A stretch of 64,000 nucleotides of DNA from Anastatus disparis (Eukaryota; Arthropoda; Insecta; Hymenoptera; Eupelmidae): the NCBI GenBank assembly GCA_017163975.1, contig JAFFSR010000370.1, positions 620,001 through 684,000 on the forward strand, in the 5' to 3' direction. The notes under the pieces were generated by a model, which worked only from the letters and a program-made list of their open reading frames with translations, was not told where the DNA came from and searched no databases. A program made the position numbers and the translations under genes. How positions within the stretch are numbered: position 1 is the stretch's first letter; each line of letters begins with the position of its first letter. Below are positions 11,092 to 22,466 of this stretch, in pieces.

Positions 11092-11096
11092 GAAAA

Positions 11097-11307
11097 TAGC
11101 TTAGAGAATTTAGAAAAGAAAGCGAAAGATAGAAAAGAAAACGAAACAAAAATTATAAACTCTTTAAGAGAAACAAAACAGATAATCAATCATAACATGT
11201 CGCAAATGATTGAACATATACAAGAATTAGAAGAAGAAATTAACTTCTTATATGGAAAAATAAAAGAACAGGAAAGAATAATAAAACAACTAAGAAACAA
11301 AGAATAG
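11097..11307 (+). pseudogene. 3' half of the gypsy-type coiled-coil ORF
   Basis: Continues the frame that began at 1452 once the copia insertion and one target copy are removed, and ends at TAG 11305-11307. It is glutamate/lysine-rich with leucine and isoleucine at heptad spacing. The apparent ORF starting at 11026 is a chimera that reads out of the copia LTR. Confidence 0.6.
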
Positions 11308-12384
11308 GAAAATTAAAATATTAGTGAAAAAAGAAAAAATTAAATTACAATAAAAAAAAAAAAAAAATACAAAATAGTAGATTAGAAAAATTTAAAATAT
11401 CGAAAATATACCAAAATTAAATAAAATAATGAAAAATATAATTTGAAACATAAAAGCAAGATACAAGCTAAATTTTAAACGACATAAAAGTCGCAAATTT
11501 TGGAATATTTTCAGATGTCATAAATAGCATATAATAAAGCGAGAGAGGATTAAAGCGCTAATCCGCAAACGTAAACAGACTTTATAATACTCAAATAGTA
11601 CATCTTTAAGTCAAATAAAATTTTAGCATTGGAGAAAATTTAAATTAAAATAAAAGTCTTAGTAGTTCTTAATTTTAAATTTATATAGAACACAGTAGTT
11701 CTCATCTGAAATTTAACAAATATAGAAATATATAAAATTTTCAAAACTTTACTAAAATTTTGAAAGACTTAACTATAAAAGACAAAGTATAGAAATTAAA
11801 ATATTAAAAAGCTAAAAAGCTAAAGAAATTAAGAAATATAATTCAAAGCTAGACAGGAATAATACTAAAATCAAATAAATTTAGAAATATTTAAATATTT
11901 AAATTAAATTACATATAGAAAAATAAAATCAAATAAGAAATGAAAGTAAGTATTATTTCTCACTGGTATTAAGGACCAAAACAAATCAAAATTACAAACG
12001 AGTAGCAAAATATAAACAAAAGAAAGCGAAACATCCAAACGATTATAGTTAACACGATACAGTAGCAACTTAGAATAAACACATATACAGTAAATTAAAT
12101 AAATGTACAATTTCAAAAATTGATTGTTGCAAATGAAAAAGATAATATTAAATAAAGGAAACAATTGAATAAATATTTAATTAATATAATAAATAAATAG
12201 AAAATAAAATTAAGAATAAGAAAATTTAGAACTATACATGAACAACAACAATCAATTATTGAAAAAGATTTACTAGAAAATATTCGTAAAAATTTTATTT
12301 TGTCAACGATTAGGATTTTTGTAAATTATAATTTAATCGTGCGTACCTATAAATTCAAGATGCCAGAAAAGAAAAGAAGATCTA
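11308..12384. other. AT-rich non-coding spacer before gypsy gag
   Basis: About 1 kb of very AT-rich DNA with many stops in all frames and A-runs near 11350. A short ATG frame at 12360, 24 codons and basic, overlaps the gag start in another frame. I see no other feature. Confidence 0.5.
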
Positions 12385-13386
12385 ATGCGAGAAATCCAAG
12401 AAAGCGAAGAAAACAAAAAGAATATTCCACATAAATTGCAAGAATGGATGCAAGTGGTATCATCAGAATTGAAAGAATTGTTCCAACAAAATGAGAAAAT
12501 GGAAAATAAATTAGATAACTCAGGAGAGTGGGATAAGCTATTAAGCATAGACATCCATAAAGATATAATTAGAGATTTTACAATAAAAGATCAGTTAGAA
12601 GTATTAACCGACAATGTGAAAAAACTGAAGTTAGAAAATCAAGAGTTACAAAGAAAGAATGAAACTCTAAATACAGAGTTACAGTCCCTCAAAGATAAGA
12701 TAGAAAGTGACACCATAATACAAGAAATTCATCAGAGCTTAATAAAAATAAAAGATGAAACAGCATATGAACAGGACAATAAAATCGAGGAAATAAAAGA
12801 ACAATTAAACACTAACCAACAAAAGAACAACAATATAGAAGAGGCACCACAAAATAAAATAAAAATTCCGATGCTAAAATTCGAAGGCACTGAATATGAA
12901 AGGCCTATAAAATTTTTAAATGAATTAGAAAAATACATAGCTCTGAAAAAATTAAACGAGGATCAAAAGCTCCAGATTTTGCAAACAGTATTACAAAAAG
13001 ATGCGAATGAATGGTGGTGCGTTCACCAAGATGACGTAACTACATTCGAAGAATTTAGAAAGCTGTTTACAGAAAGATTTTGGAGCAGTGACCTTCAACG
13101 ATCATCTCGTAGAAAAATTGAATTCGGACAATACAACGAACAGGGAAAAACACCAAGAACATCATATGCAACACAGCTATTTGGATACGCTAAAGAATTA
13201 AACTTGAATGTAATAGATGAAGAATTAACTGAAAAAATAGCTAGACATTTCAATAGAAATGTAAGACAAGCTCTACAATTCTCACAACAAAAAAATAAAG
13301 CAACTCTACTAAAAATTCTGGCAGATTTCGACAACGAATATAAAACCAGAACAAGAAAAACACACCACAAACCTATATACAATTAA
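12385..13386 (+). CDS. gag: gypsy-type Gag
   Basis: A 333-codon open frame starts at the first ATG after an in-frame stop. Residues 1-140 are charged and heptad-rich (coiled coil). Residues about 165-320 match the retrotransposon capsid fold, with FEG...RPIKFLNELEKYIAL, then WWCVHQDDVTTFEEFRKLFTERFW and a C-terminal helical domain. An intact product would assemble into virus-like particles. No CCHC knuckle is visible in the asparagine/glutamine-rich sequence downstream. The ORF is uninterrupted, but its downstream partner genes are broken. Confidence 0.85.
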   Translation: MREIQESEENKKNIPHKLQEWMQVVSSELKELFQQNEKMENKLDNSGEWDKLLSIDIHKDIIRDFTIKDQLEVLTDNVKKLKLENQELQRKNETLNTELQSLKDKIESDTIIQEIHQSLIKIKDETAYEQDNKIEEIKEQLNTNQQKNNNIEEAPQNKIKIPMLKFEGTEYERPIKFLNELEKYIALKKLNEDQKLQILQTVLQKDANEWWCVHQDDVTTFEEFRKLFTERFWSSDLQRSSRRKIEFGQYNEQGKTPRTSYATQLFGYAKELNLNVIDEELTEKIARHFNRNVRQALQFSQQKNKATLLKILADFDNEYKTRTRKTHHKPIYN

Positions 13387-13735
13387 GAACAGCAAACATT
13401 TAACAAATATAACAATGGCGAAGGAAATGTAATAATAATCACAAACCAAAAGAAGACACAAATACCGAACAAAAACAAGAAAGTAAAAACATACAAAGAA
13501 ACGATTCATCGTGGAATAAGCCAGGAACAAGTAATCAGAGAAATTAGTACAGAAGACACCATCAAGGTCAAAACATCAATGCTACACGATTTATGAACAG
13601 AAATTATAAAGATAAAGCACAACGAGAAGGATTAATACCACCGGTAGATGATAAAACAATAAAGAAAAGCCATGAGTCGATTGATCCACCAGACATAGAG
13701 TTTGATGAAGAAAAAAAAAAATAAAAATCAGGAAA
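13387..13735 (+). pseudogene. asparagine/lysine-rich gag tail with frameshifts
   Basis: The sequence after the gag stop still reads as polar coding sequence in shifting frames, such as LIPPVDDKTIKKSHESID near 13632. It ends in an A-run (about 13710-13723) where the frame must change to enter the protease. This is likely the former gag/pol junction. Whether any shift was programmed cannot be told from one damaged copy. Confidence 0.45.
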
Positions 13736-14753
13736 ACTGATAGAGGTTGCACCTGAAAATAGCAAAGTAAGGGGTAAGGCTGCAACTAACAGAAATCCCC
13801 AAAATAAAATAGAATCTTTACAACAGTCAAGAAACGAAGAATTACTATATGATATCGAACCGGAAAATAATATTAGCCAAACAAATATAATAGTATGCCC
13901 AGAGATAGAAATATATCTAGAAGGCATACCAGTAAATGGCTTAATAGATACAGGCAGTGAAGTAACGTGCATATCCGAACAATTCTACTATAATAATTAT
14001 GAAAAACTAAAAATGTGTCCTACATTACCGGTCATAGGTAAAATCATAAGAACAGCAACAGGTGCAAAGACAACAAAAATAAGAAAACAAATAATGATTA
14101 TTACAACATTCAATAAAGAAAAAATACAATTTATATATTTAATTATACCTAAATTAATAAGAGAATGTATCATTGGCTACGATGCACAAAGACTATTAAG
14201 AATGATAATTAATACTGTACTACAAGAAATATTGTTAGTAGTAAACGATGTAGATATAAACGTATCTTACATTAAAAATAAAATGGAACCAAACGTTTAC
14301 GAAAAAATTCAATTACAAGAGGTATATGATAAGGACGAAATAGTTCAAGAATCATATAACTCAAACACAGAAAATGAGAAAGAAATATTTCTAAATTCTG
14401 AAAATTACTACAATACTTCAATGCTCACAGAAGAGGAAATTGAAGAAAAAATAAATAAATGCGAAAACATCACATATGAACAAAAAGAAAAATTAAAAGA
14501 AATAATAAATGAATATAAAAATGTATTTCGCAAAGCACCTGGTTTGATAAAATCATATCAACATGAATTAAAATTAAAAGATGAAAATCCTTTTTATTCA
14601 AAACCCTATCTGGTACCAATAAACCATAGGGAAAAAGTATTAAAAATATTAGAAAAAATGATAAAATTAGGAATAATAAGAAAATCTAAAAGCCCATATA
14701 TAAATGCTATAGTAACAGTTATAAAAAAGATGGCTCAGTTCGCCTTTGCTTAG
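13736..14753 (+). pseudogene. pol: gypsy-type protease and N-terminal reverse transcriptase
   Basis: The open frame begins after an in-frame stop in the A-run. A retropepsin active site, NGLIDTGSEVTCIS, lies at 13935-13976 (catalytic Asp in DTG). The linker ends in HELKLKDENPFYSKPYLVP and INHREKVLKILEKMI, the start of RT fingers. The frame is lost at about 14724-14729 in a run of six A, where the conserved VIKK-DGSVRLCLDAR block splits between frames. Confidence 0.85.
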
Positions 14754-15538
14754 ATGCTCGCAAGCTAAATGAAAAAATCATAGATGATTATGAAGCACCA
14801 CCATCTATTGAAGAAATATTCATAAGATGCAAAAAGAAAAAGTATATGTCAAGCCTAGATTTAACTAGCTCATATTGGCAGATAGAATTAACTGAAAATA
14901 GTAAAAAATTCACTGCTTTTAAAATTGACAACAAAATATACGAATTTAATGTAGCTGCTTTTGATATAAAGACAAGTGGCGCAGCCTTATTAAGAGGACT
15001 CGAAGAAGTAATAAAAAACTTTGATGATTTCCTACTAGCGTTTGTAGATGATTTGCGTATAAGATCTACAACGTTCAATGAACATATCAAGCATTTAGAA
15101 AAACTATTTAACAAAGCGAATGGATACAATTTAACATTTAACTTTAAAAAATTGAAATTCATAAGAAAGAAAATAGAATTTTCGAGTCACTTTATAACTA
15201 GTGAAGGTATTACACCAGACCTTGAAAAAATTAAACCAATAAAAAACTTTAGAAGACCAAGAAATGTAAAGGAATTACAAGCATTCTTAGGTTTTATAAA
15301 TTTCTATACAAAATTTGCAAAGGGCTACGCAAATGAAATCTTACCTTCAATTGAATTATTAAGAAAAAATATACCCTATGAATGGGGGGCAAGGCAACAG
15401 AAAGCCTTTGAAAATATAAAAGATCTCTTAAATGAGAATATTATTCTAAAATTCATAAACATGAATAAACCGTTCATCTTAACAACTGATGCAAGCAATT
15501 ACGCTATAGTGGCGATACTATCACAGTTGGATGAATAA
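14729..15538 (+). pseudogene. pol: gypsy-type reverse transcriptase core
   Basis: Contains DGSVRLCLDARKLN, then SSLDLTSSYWQIEL with a catalytic Asp. FVDDLRI at about 15041-15061 is the active site, a variant of YxDD with both metal-binding aspartates intact. The thumb/connection GFINFYTKFAKGYA comes next. It continues into RNase H (ILTTDASNYA near 15478) and stops at TAA 15536, a single in-frame stop; the frame carries on after it. Confidence 0.88.
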
Positions 15539-15907
15539 AATCAGGAAAACATTATATGTTTTATAAGCAGAACACTTAAAGGTGCTGAATTGAACTATTT
15601 CACCACCGAAAAAGAATTACTAGCGATAGTATGGTCGATACATAAGTTAGATACATATTTAAGAGGTGCAAAAGAGATAACGTTAAGAACGGATCATGAA
15701 ACAATCACATTCTTAAATAAATGTAAATTTAACAGTTGCAGGTTAAGACGATGGGCTTTATCCATACAGGATTACAATATCAAACCAGAACACATTACTG
15801 GTAAAAATAATGCTGCTGCAGACTTTCTCAGTAGACAAATATCTGATCTAAAAGAAGATGACGAGATAATAATAGCAAAAGTAAAAACAAAATTAGCAAA
15901 AATTTAG
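15539..15907 (+). pseudogene. pol: gypsy-type RNase H domain
   Basis: In frame with the RT after the TAA. Catalytic positions are visible: TDAS (upstream of the stop), TEKELLAIVW, LRTDHETI and AADFLSRQ supply the D-E-D-D set. It would degrade RNA in RNA-DNA hybrids. The frame ends at TAG 15905 and shifts before integrase. Confidence 0.82.
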
Positions 15908-15975
15908 AAAAAGCATTTCAGCACTTAAAATCATTACAGAAAAATGATAATTATTGCAATAAAGTAACGCAAAAA

Positions 15976-17111
15976 ATGAATATAAAAAATAACAAAATAA
16001 AAAATTATTACTCATATGAAAACCAGATATTATGCAAAGAAACGAACTCAGGAAAAAAAATTATAATACCTGATAACATATTAAAAACAGTCATCATAGA
16101 AATTCACGAATTCTATGGCCATATAGGACCAAAGAAAACTTACAATTTAATTATGACTATATTAAGACTTTACAGCTCCAAAATTACATAAACAGGTTTA
16201 CGCTTTAATAAAGACATGCGAAACCTGTCAAAAAACAAAACATTTGACTGTTAAATACCATGCAGATATGCAACCAATAATAGTACATAACAAAAACGAA
16301 ATATTATCTATAGACTATCGCTCTCTACCAACGTCAGTAGGAAGAGTAAAATATATTCTAACGTCTATAGATGTATTTTCAAAATATGTAGTAATGTATC
16401 CCATTAAAAAAGCAAACACACTTACTACAATAAGAAAAATATTCAACGATTATGTCAAAAAATATGGCAAACCAAGTGCCATAATGACTGATCATGGAAC
16501 ACAGTTTACATCCAAAAAATGGAGTAAAAAACTACAAGAAGAAAATATAAATATAATATTCTCGTCAATAAGGCACCCCCAAAGCAATATAGTCGAGAGA
16601 ATATACAGAGAACTTGGTAGATTTTTCAGGACATTTATCAAAGAATCCCATAAATCGTGGTCTACATACGTACCAAAAATTCAAAATAATGAACGAAGTA
16701 TACCACGAAACTACTGGTTTTACACCCATGGAATTACATATGGGAAAAAAACCCACAAGAATATGGGAAAAATATTTTAATCTAGAAAAGTCAGACATGA
16801 CACTTGAAAGAAAAATATTTTTAGCAAGAAAAAGAATGCACAAAAGGATCAAAGATCGAGCTGAAAAGACCAACATAAAACACAATCACTATACATTAAA
16901 TATAGGGGATAAAGTACTTGTAAAAGCTCTGAAGGTAACAGATTCAGAGAATGAAAAAATAGCTAAATTTTTAGACATTTACGAAGGACCTTTCATAATA
17001 AAAAATGTTATAAATACAGATACATACTTATTAGAAGACAAAAATCAACAAGAAAGAGGAAAATTTCACCTGAGCAACCTAAAACCATTTTTTGAAGAAA
17101 AAGAAAATTGA
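15976..17111 (+). pseudogene. pol: gypsy-type integrase
   Basis: Three frames make up one gene. At 15976-16191 the zinc domain begins (HEFYGHIG). The second zinc half CETCQKTKH lies at about 16216-16242 in another frame. The 16244-16780 ORF holds the catalytic core: LSIDYRSLP (D), MTDHGTQFTS (D) and HPQSNIVERIYREL (E). A break near 16685 shifts to 16614-17111, which has the NEVYHETTGFTPMELHMG block and the C-terminal GPFIIKNV...KFHLSNLKPF domain. All catalytic residues are present despite the frameshifts. No chromodomain is seen. Confidence 0.87.
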
Positions 17112-17537
17112 AAAATGAAGAAAGAAGAAAATGCCAATAAAAAGAAAATGCTAACCACCTGTAAAATTAAAAATGAGAGACACTGAAGCATTATTTGTCA
17201 AAATTAAAATATTTAAGTAAAATAAAATGAAAACAAGTAATATAGAAAAGAAAAGTGTAAACAAAGGACACATATGGAATATAATAATTAATACTAACAA
17301 TAAAACAATAAATTTCTTAAAAATAAAATTTTAAAATTTGGACAAACGAAGTTTCAGTGTCAATTCGAAAACCGCACGGTTAACATCGATTGTCAAAATC
17401 AAAACTATAAAATATTAAGAATAAATAAGTCATTTTAATTAAACATTTAAAAAAAATAAATCCAAAATGTAAAAAGTGTAAATAGTATAAATAATTAGTT
17501 TTAAGAATTCAAGATAAATAATTTTAAGCAAAAAAAA
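17112..17537. other. AT-rich spacer between pol and ORF3
   Basis: No ORF above background and no repeat recognised. It could hold a subgenomic promoter or splice acceptor, but nothing is visible. Confidence 0.4.
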
Positions 17538-18135
17538 ATGTCACGAGTGCTGGTGGTTCAGTCAAGAAAAAAGAACTTACGCACACACCCAGCTCTATAC
17601 AGATACGCGGGAACAAGTGTCGATAGATATGTAAACATGCGACACATGAGCATGCAAGTAGATGAGGAGATGATAAAAAAAAAATCAATCGAACGTCGCA
17701 CGAGATGAGTCATTAGATGCACCTATAGATTATGAAGAAAAAATCGAAAAATCTCTAACTCCATACCAAACAGCAGCTCCTTGGTCAACAACAAAAGCAG
17801 GAGAATCATCTACAGTTAAACCAATAGATAAAACTATAGGTACGATGACAATGAAGGAAGGATCGATTAAAAGCGAAAAGAAAATAAAAAAAGGATTAAA
17901 ACAAAATTAAATTAAATTTATAAAACTAAAAGAAGAAAAAAAAGTAGATGAGGAGATCTGGAAAATAATCCAAACAGGACAGAAACGCACAGTAGTACAC
18001 GTCCAAGAAGAAGCACTAAATAAAAGGCGGCTACGAAGAATTGGGATTCCTTCAATACGCTCTGACCTCTCGGGTGACGAATCTGATATCGACCAATGGA
18101 TTAGCAAATTGAAAGAAAAGAAAATTAAAAGGTAA
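17538..18135 (+). pseudogene. third ORF of the gypsy-type element, unknown function
   Basis: Starts MSRVLVVQSRKKNLRT at an ATG after an A-run. One frameshift in a nine-A run (about 17676-17684) and one TAA (about 17908) interrupt it. Otherwise a single frame of roughly 200 codons leads to TAA 18133-18135. The composition is basic at the N terminus, Ser/Thr/Pro in the middle, and acidic near the end (SGDESDID) before a lysine-rich tail. There are no signal peptide or membrane segments, so it does not look like the envelope gene of errantiviruses. I recognise no family. Confidence 0.5.
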
Positions 18136-18523
18136 AACAAGAAATTGTAAATTATATAGAATATACGTAACGAATTATATTGTATATTGTATTAACGCGA
18201 TGAAAAATAAAATCAGTCACACAAGAGAAAACAAAGATGAAAAAGAAATTTAAGTGATAATTAAATATATTATAATCTTGTGTTACTCATTTTATTTTGG
18301 GGGGCAGTATGCGTATAAATTTACATAGTTATTTGAAAAGGAAATGTATAAAATGAAATTAAACCGTTATAATCAAAGGAATTGTAAGTTGAAATTTAAA
18401 ATTCCCGCGAAAAAGATGCATTAAATAAGCATTTCCCTTTCCGATAGTTAAAATAAAATAAGAAGCGCGTAAATTATAAGTTAAAATTAAGTTAAAACGA
18501 AAATATAGATAAAGATTTTTTTT

Positions 18524-18534
18524 GGGGGGCAAAT
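18524..18534 (+). promoter_or_regulatory. polypurine-tract candidate
   Basis: A T-run followed by GGGGGGCAAAT directly precedes the 3' LTR start AGTAACC. A similar TTTTGGGGGGCAGTATG lies at 18296-18311 and could be an alternative tract. Confidence 0.5.
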
Positions 18535-19250
18535 AGTAACCTATTAAACGTAAAATAATTGAAAAAGAGAAAGAATAAATTATAAAAGACTTATTCTCTC
18601 TCTAAACCAAAAAATAAAATCATGTATTAACGTTTTCTCTCTGTATTGCGCGCTGAAGAGACATAGCAGTAGAAGCTATACAAGCGCGCAATATAGAGAT
18701 TAATGCAAATTGATGAGCGCTTGAATGTATGCGTATACGCGTTTATATAAATGTACGATCAGCACACATTCAACTGTCGCGATAGTTATAAGATGCGAAC
18801 ACATGTATATAGATTCCCCTCTTTACAGCGCGTACAAAGGCTTTTACGAGGAGAGATGGAAAGTGAAAGGTGCAGTATGGAAAAGAAAGTGTACTAAAGA
18901 CAATGTAAAAGGCGATCCCACTCCTCCTAAGCGATGTAAGAGTACGAGATCGGCGGCCGAATCTGCCAGCGACGAGTTCGAGCTCGCGAGATTGTACGGC
19001 ACTCTTTGGCCTACCTCTGAACAATAAAGTTTAATTAAATTTAAATCGTTATTCTTGACTTGGTACTTGAGGCAACGAATAAAATTAAATAAATTCCACG
19101 TGTAGAGTATTCCTTTGTGGAATTTATTATCTATTAATATTGGTTAATATTACTACTTAACTTTAAATGATTAGTGCTTTGTGTAATTGAAAATTGAAGT
19201 GGTAAATTGTTTAACGCATGTTATATTAAAAACTAAGGAGATTCTATAAG
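18535..19250 (+). repeat. 3' LTR of the gypsy-type element, truncated
   Basis: Matches 41-755. Homology stops abruptly at CTATAAG (19250), and the remaining LTR part seen at 756-1046 does not reappear downstream. This copy keeps a 100-codon frame (18725-19027) ending at the AATAAA site. In the 5' LTR the same frame has a TAG. Confidence 0.8.
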
Positions 19251-19371
19251 ACTTTCAACTTCACTTAAAACTTTCTTTACTGTAATAATTAAAAATCAAC
19301 ATAAATAACACTTTTTATTTTGTTCTATAACTATAAAACCAGTTAGGAAATTTCATCATAAAATCAGAGAT

Positions 19372-19705
19372 GCCGGTAGTGGTAATGTCAGAGCGGGAAA
19401 TTCAAAAATTTCCAAAATAAAAGTATTAAAAAAAATACTTTTTATGATTTTATAGTTAATAATAAATTCAAAGAAAGAAAGTTACTGTAACAAAATAAAT
19501 TTATTGCTCTTATTTATAATTTTTTAAATAATTTAAAAAGTATGCAATAATTATAAATTATAAATAAGTGCAATAAATTAATTCTGTTATAGTAATTTTC
19601 TTTCTTTGAATTTATTATTAATTATAAAATCATGAAAAGTATTTCCTTTAATATTTTTATTTTGGAAATTTATTAATTTCCCGCTCTGACGCTACCACTA
19701 TCGGC
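19372..19705. mobile_element. 334-bp hairpin MITE
   Basis: Almost the whole element is a palindrome. GCCGGTAGTGG...GTCAGAGCGGGAAATT at the left matches the inverse ...CCCGCTCTGACGCTACCACTATCGGC at the right, with AT-rich arms of about 150 bp meeting near 19540. It is non-coding and sits between the LTR remnant and the Tc3-like transposase. Confidence 0.75.
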
Positions 19706-19836
19706 TAAAATGGAGTTTTTGATTGTCACAAAAGGTGTTATAACGGTCAACGGTTTAAAATTCAATTTTCATTGTTGGATATTTTTATTATTGCATTCAC
19801 ACATTTTATTATTATATTTAAAAGAAATTTATTATA

Positions 19837-20669
19837 ATGCCTCGAGGTAAATGCTTACCTAAACAAGAAAAAACAGCGAGTAACTGTACAAAAAGCTTAC
19901 AAAAAATTAAAGAAGAATTGCAATTGGAAATTTCACGCAGTACGATTCATAGAGTAATTAAAAAGTCAGAACATCTCGTAAGACAAAAGTTGAAAAAAGC
20001 TCCGAAGCTATTGCAACGTCATAAAGAGGCTCGGCTTGAATTTGCAAGATTTAACATAAACACTGATTGGAATAAAGTAAGTAAATGAGCAAGTATTGTA
20101 CTAATATCGTAGCAATATTGTGAATTATGAATTGAAGTTTAATTTTTTAAATTATATTTCAAGGTTATTTTCTGAGATGGAAAAAAATTTAATTTAGACG
20201 GCCCTGATGGCAATCACTCTTATTGGAGAGATTTGAGAAAGGAACCTCAGTATTTTTCACGCAGAAATTTTGGAGGCGGAAGCTTAATGGTTTGGGGAGC
20301 TTTTTGTAAAAATGGACTTCTACGTTTAGTTTTTCCATCTTGTAAAATGAATGCAACAGAATACATTGATGTACTGCAAAATCGATTACTACCTTATTTA
20401 GATCAAAACAAAACAGAAAATTTAATTTTTCAACAAGAGAATGCATCAATTCATGCAAGTAAAGATATAAAACAGTGGGTAGTTAATAATGACATTTTAG
20501 TTTTACTATGGCCAGCTTGCTCTCCAGACTTAAATCCAATAGAAATTTATGGGCTATTCTTATACGTAGAGTGTATGCTGAAAATAAGCAGTACAATACA
20601 ATTAATGAAATAAAAGAGGCAATTTTAGAAGTTTGGAGTGAAATCAAAAAAGAAATTATAAATATTTAA
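19837..20669 (+). pseudogene. Tc3-like transposase
   Basis: The first part (19837-20088) carries the second helix-turn-helix (ISRSTIHRVIKKS) and the RLEFARFNINTDW linker. Homology resumes at about 20168 with DGKKFNLDGPDGNHSYWRD, after a TGA replaces the serine before the first catalytic Asp. RRNFGGGSLMVWGAF is diagnostic of the family. The second catalytic Asp is Glu (FQQENAS for FQQDNA). A one-base deletion near 20548 breaks SPDLNPIE-NLW. It is inactive. An intact protein would cut and paste the element at TA sites. Confidence 0.85.
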
Positions 20670-21074
20670 TTGACAGTATGTCCAATAGAATTTTCCTGGT
20701 TATACATAACCGTGGAGGACCAATTGAATATTAAAAAAATAAATTTAAATACTAAAATTATTAACAAAAATATTATATCATATCAAGGTATTAATTTTAT
20801 GTTTAACAAATATAATTGCGCTGTTTTTCTAAAATGGTTTTATAGTAATGAAACGGATAAAAACTGTAATATTGTATTAATTTTGTAATTATAACAAAAT
20901 AAAAAGTTTTTAGTTTTCTGATGAGCCTTCAGACGATATTTTTTTTCTTTTAAAAGTGATTTTTAAAAATAATCCATAGTTTTTAAAACGATATCGCAAT
21001 TCTTTTTGACATTCCGATAAAAGTTTTATCCAAATCTTAGGTTGTTTTATAGTTATGGGACGCACTGTATCATA

Positions 21075-22075
21075 ATAGACTGTTCGAAGCTCTTGCCAGA
21101 GGTAATGTCTGGAAGGAGTTAAAAGACCTGGGTCCTGTCCGGACCTCAAGGGGACTTGAATGAATTTACTCCGGATGAGCTTAATGCATACTTTGCGGGG
21201 GTGTCTGTCTCGCCACGCAATGATAATGAAGAATGTAAGAGAATTCTTTCTCAATGTAGTAAAAGTAGCTTTGTCTTCAAGCCAATTAATGTTAATGATG
21301 TAGGCCTTGTAATTTCGCTTTTTTCATCACAGGCTTGTGGTGAAGATGGCATCCTGCAGAGCATGATACTGAAAGCTTTGCCAAGCATCGGAGAACATCT
21401 TGTGTCTCTGTTTAATTCCTCTTTTGCACGGGGGTTTTCCCTTGCCTTTAGAAGCGTGCACGCATTGTCCCATTAAAAAAGTGTCCTGAACCTACATTGC
21501 CTAAAGATTTTAGACCCATAGCAATCTTATGTTTTGTTTCAAAGGTCCTTGAGAAGATTACCCATGCCCAATTGCAAGAGTACATTACGACACATAAGAT
21601 ACTTGACTCAATGCAGACTGGTTTTAGAAAGCATCACTCAACGCAGACTGCCATACTTAAACTTACAGACGACATTAGATCAGGTCTAGATAAGAAACTC
21701 GTCACGTTACTACTTCTATTTGACTTTAGTAAGGCATTCGACACGATCTCAGACTCCAAAATACTTGCGAGGCTGTGATCGATGGAGTTTTCCAGGGCTA
21801 CACTCGAGTGGATTAGCTACTATTTATCAGGTAGGGAACAAATGGTTTCCACACATTTAAAAGAGAAATCGAATTGGCTAACAACCAATTTAGGAGTTCC
21901 ATAGGGTTTAGTGCTGGGGCCTTTGTTGTTTTGTTTTTACATTAATAACATACGTGACACCCTTGGCTCCGGTTGCGTCGAGCACCTATTATATGCGAAT
22001 GACCTGCAACTTTATATGCAGGTCTCTTATGAGGATGTGAATGAAGGTATTCTACAAATATTTAGGTATTGTATG
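21075..22075 (+). pseudogene. Jockey/BS-like reverse transcriptase
   Basis: Begins near RLFEALARGNVWKELKDLG and reads DELNAYFAGVSVS. At 21497-21778 the RT blocks PKDFRPIAILCFVSKVLEK, FRKHHSTQTAILKL and LFDFSKAFDTI are clear. GVP-stop-GLVLGPLLFCFYINNI follows near 21895. The active site reads YANDLQLYM (near 21990), with the first Asp of YADD replaced by Asn. No endonuclease domain precedes it, so the copy is 5'-truncated. Confidence 0.85.
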
Positions 22076-22440
22076 AATGTAGTCTATAGAGGGCGGCCAA
22101 CACTGAAAAATTTTCGGCACACCCTGTATACTCAAAGTTTATATGAAGCGCCGATTCGTGGTATCGTGAGTTATATGCGCCATTAGAGTATTACACAGAA
22201 AGACTCTTAACGCTGTCTATAAATATGAAGGTTATATGAAGCACCGATTCGTCAAGTCTCGAGTTATACGCGCAATCGGAGTAACAATTACTCAGATTTG
22301 AGTTTCCCTTGCGCCGATACGGCACATGTGACGCGCAGGTCTGTTGATGCAATGTAATGCCCAGATGATCGGAGCATAGACAATTCGTATTCAGCACATT
22401 ATCCGCGCCGATTGCGTGGCGCTGGCGTACTCAGAGAGAA
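22076..22440. other. unrelated insertion inside the non-LTR element
   Basis: RT homology stops at 22075. The inserted DNA holds two diverged copies of TATATGAAGCGCCGATTCGT (22140, 22234) followed by GAGTTATAYGCGC. A CGAACGC-rich stretch lies to 22430. The family was not recognised. Confidence 0.4.
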
Positions 22441-22466
22441 GGACATATTGCAAGCCAAAAGTTTTA

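Larger units (their letters stand above)
41..19250 (+). mobile_element. Ty3/gypsy-type LTR retrotransposon, interrupted
   Basis: A composite retrotransposon defined by long direct repeats (41-755 and 18535-19250), a TGGCGCC-type primer site at 1047 and a gag-pol coding region at 12385-17111. The internal order is a small coiled-coil ORF, gag, protease, reverse transcriptase, RNase H, integrase and a third ORF. A copia-like element (1631-11091) splits it, and the distal part of the 3' LTR is missing beyond 19250, where another transposon begins. Frameshifts in A-runs and stop codons break every large gene, so it is defective. The order PR-RT-RH-INT and the AGT start of the LTRs fit the Ty3/gypsy group; the exact family is not resolved. 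Confidence 0.88.
19305..21067 (+). mobile_element. Tc3-like DNA transposon, degenerate
   Basis: A transposase remnant (19837-20669) lies between inverted motifs. ACTTTTTATTTTGTT at 19307 has an inverted partner near 20890-20915. ATAACTATAAAAC at 19327 has an inverted partner near 21047-21060, next to GGGACGCACTG and TA, a typical Tc1/mariner end. Which pair marks the true ends is uncertain, so boundaries are approximate. Confidence 0.6.

Noticed and set aside
13716..13727. Programmed frameshift signal at the gypsy gag-pol junction
   Set aside because: The A-run could be one, but other A-runs in the same element show clear mutational frameshifts, so one damaged copy cannot support it.
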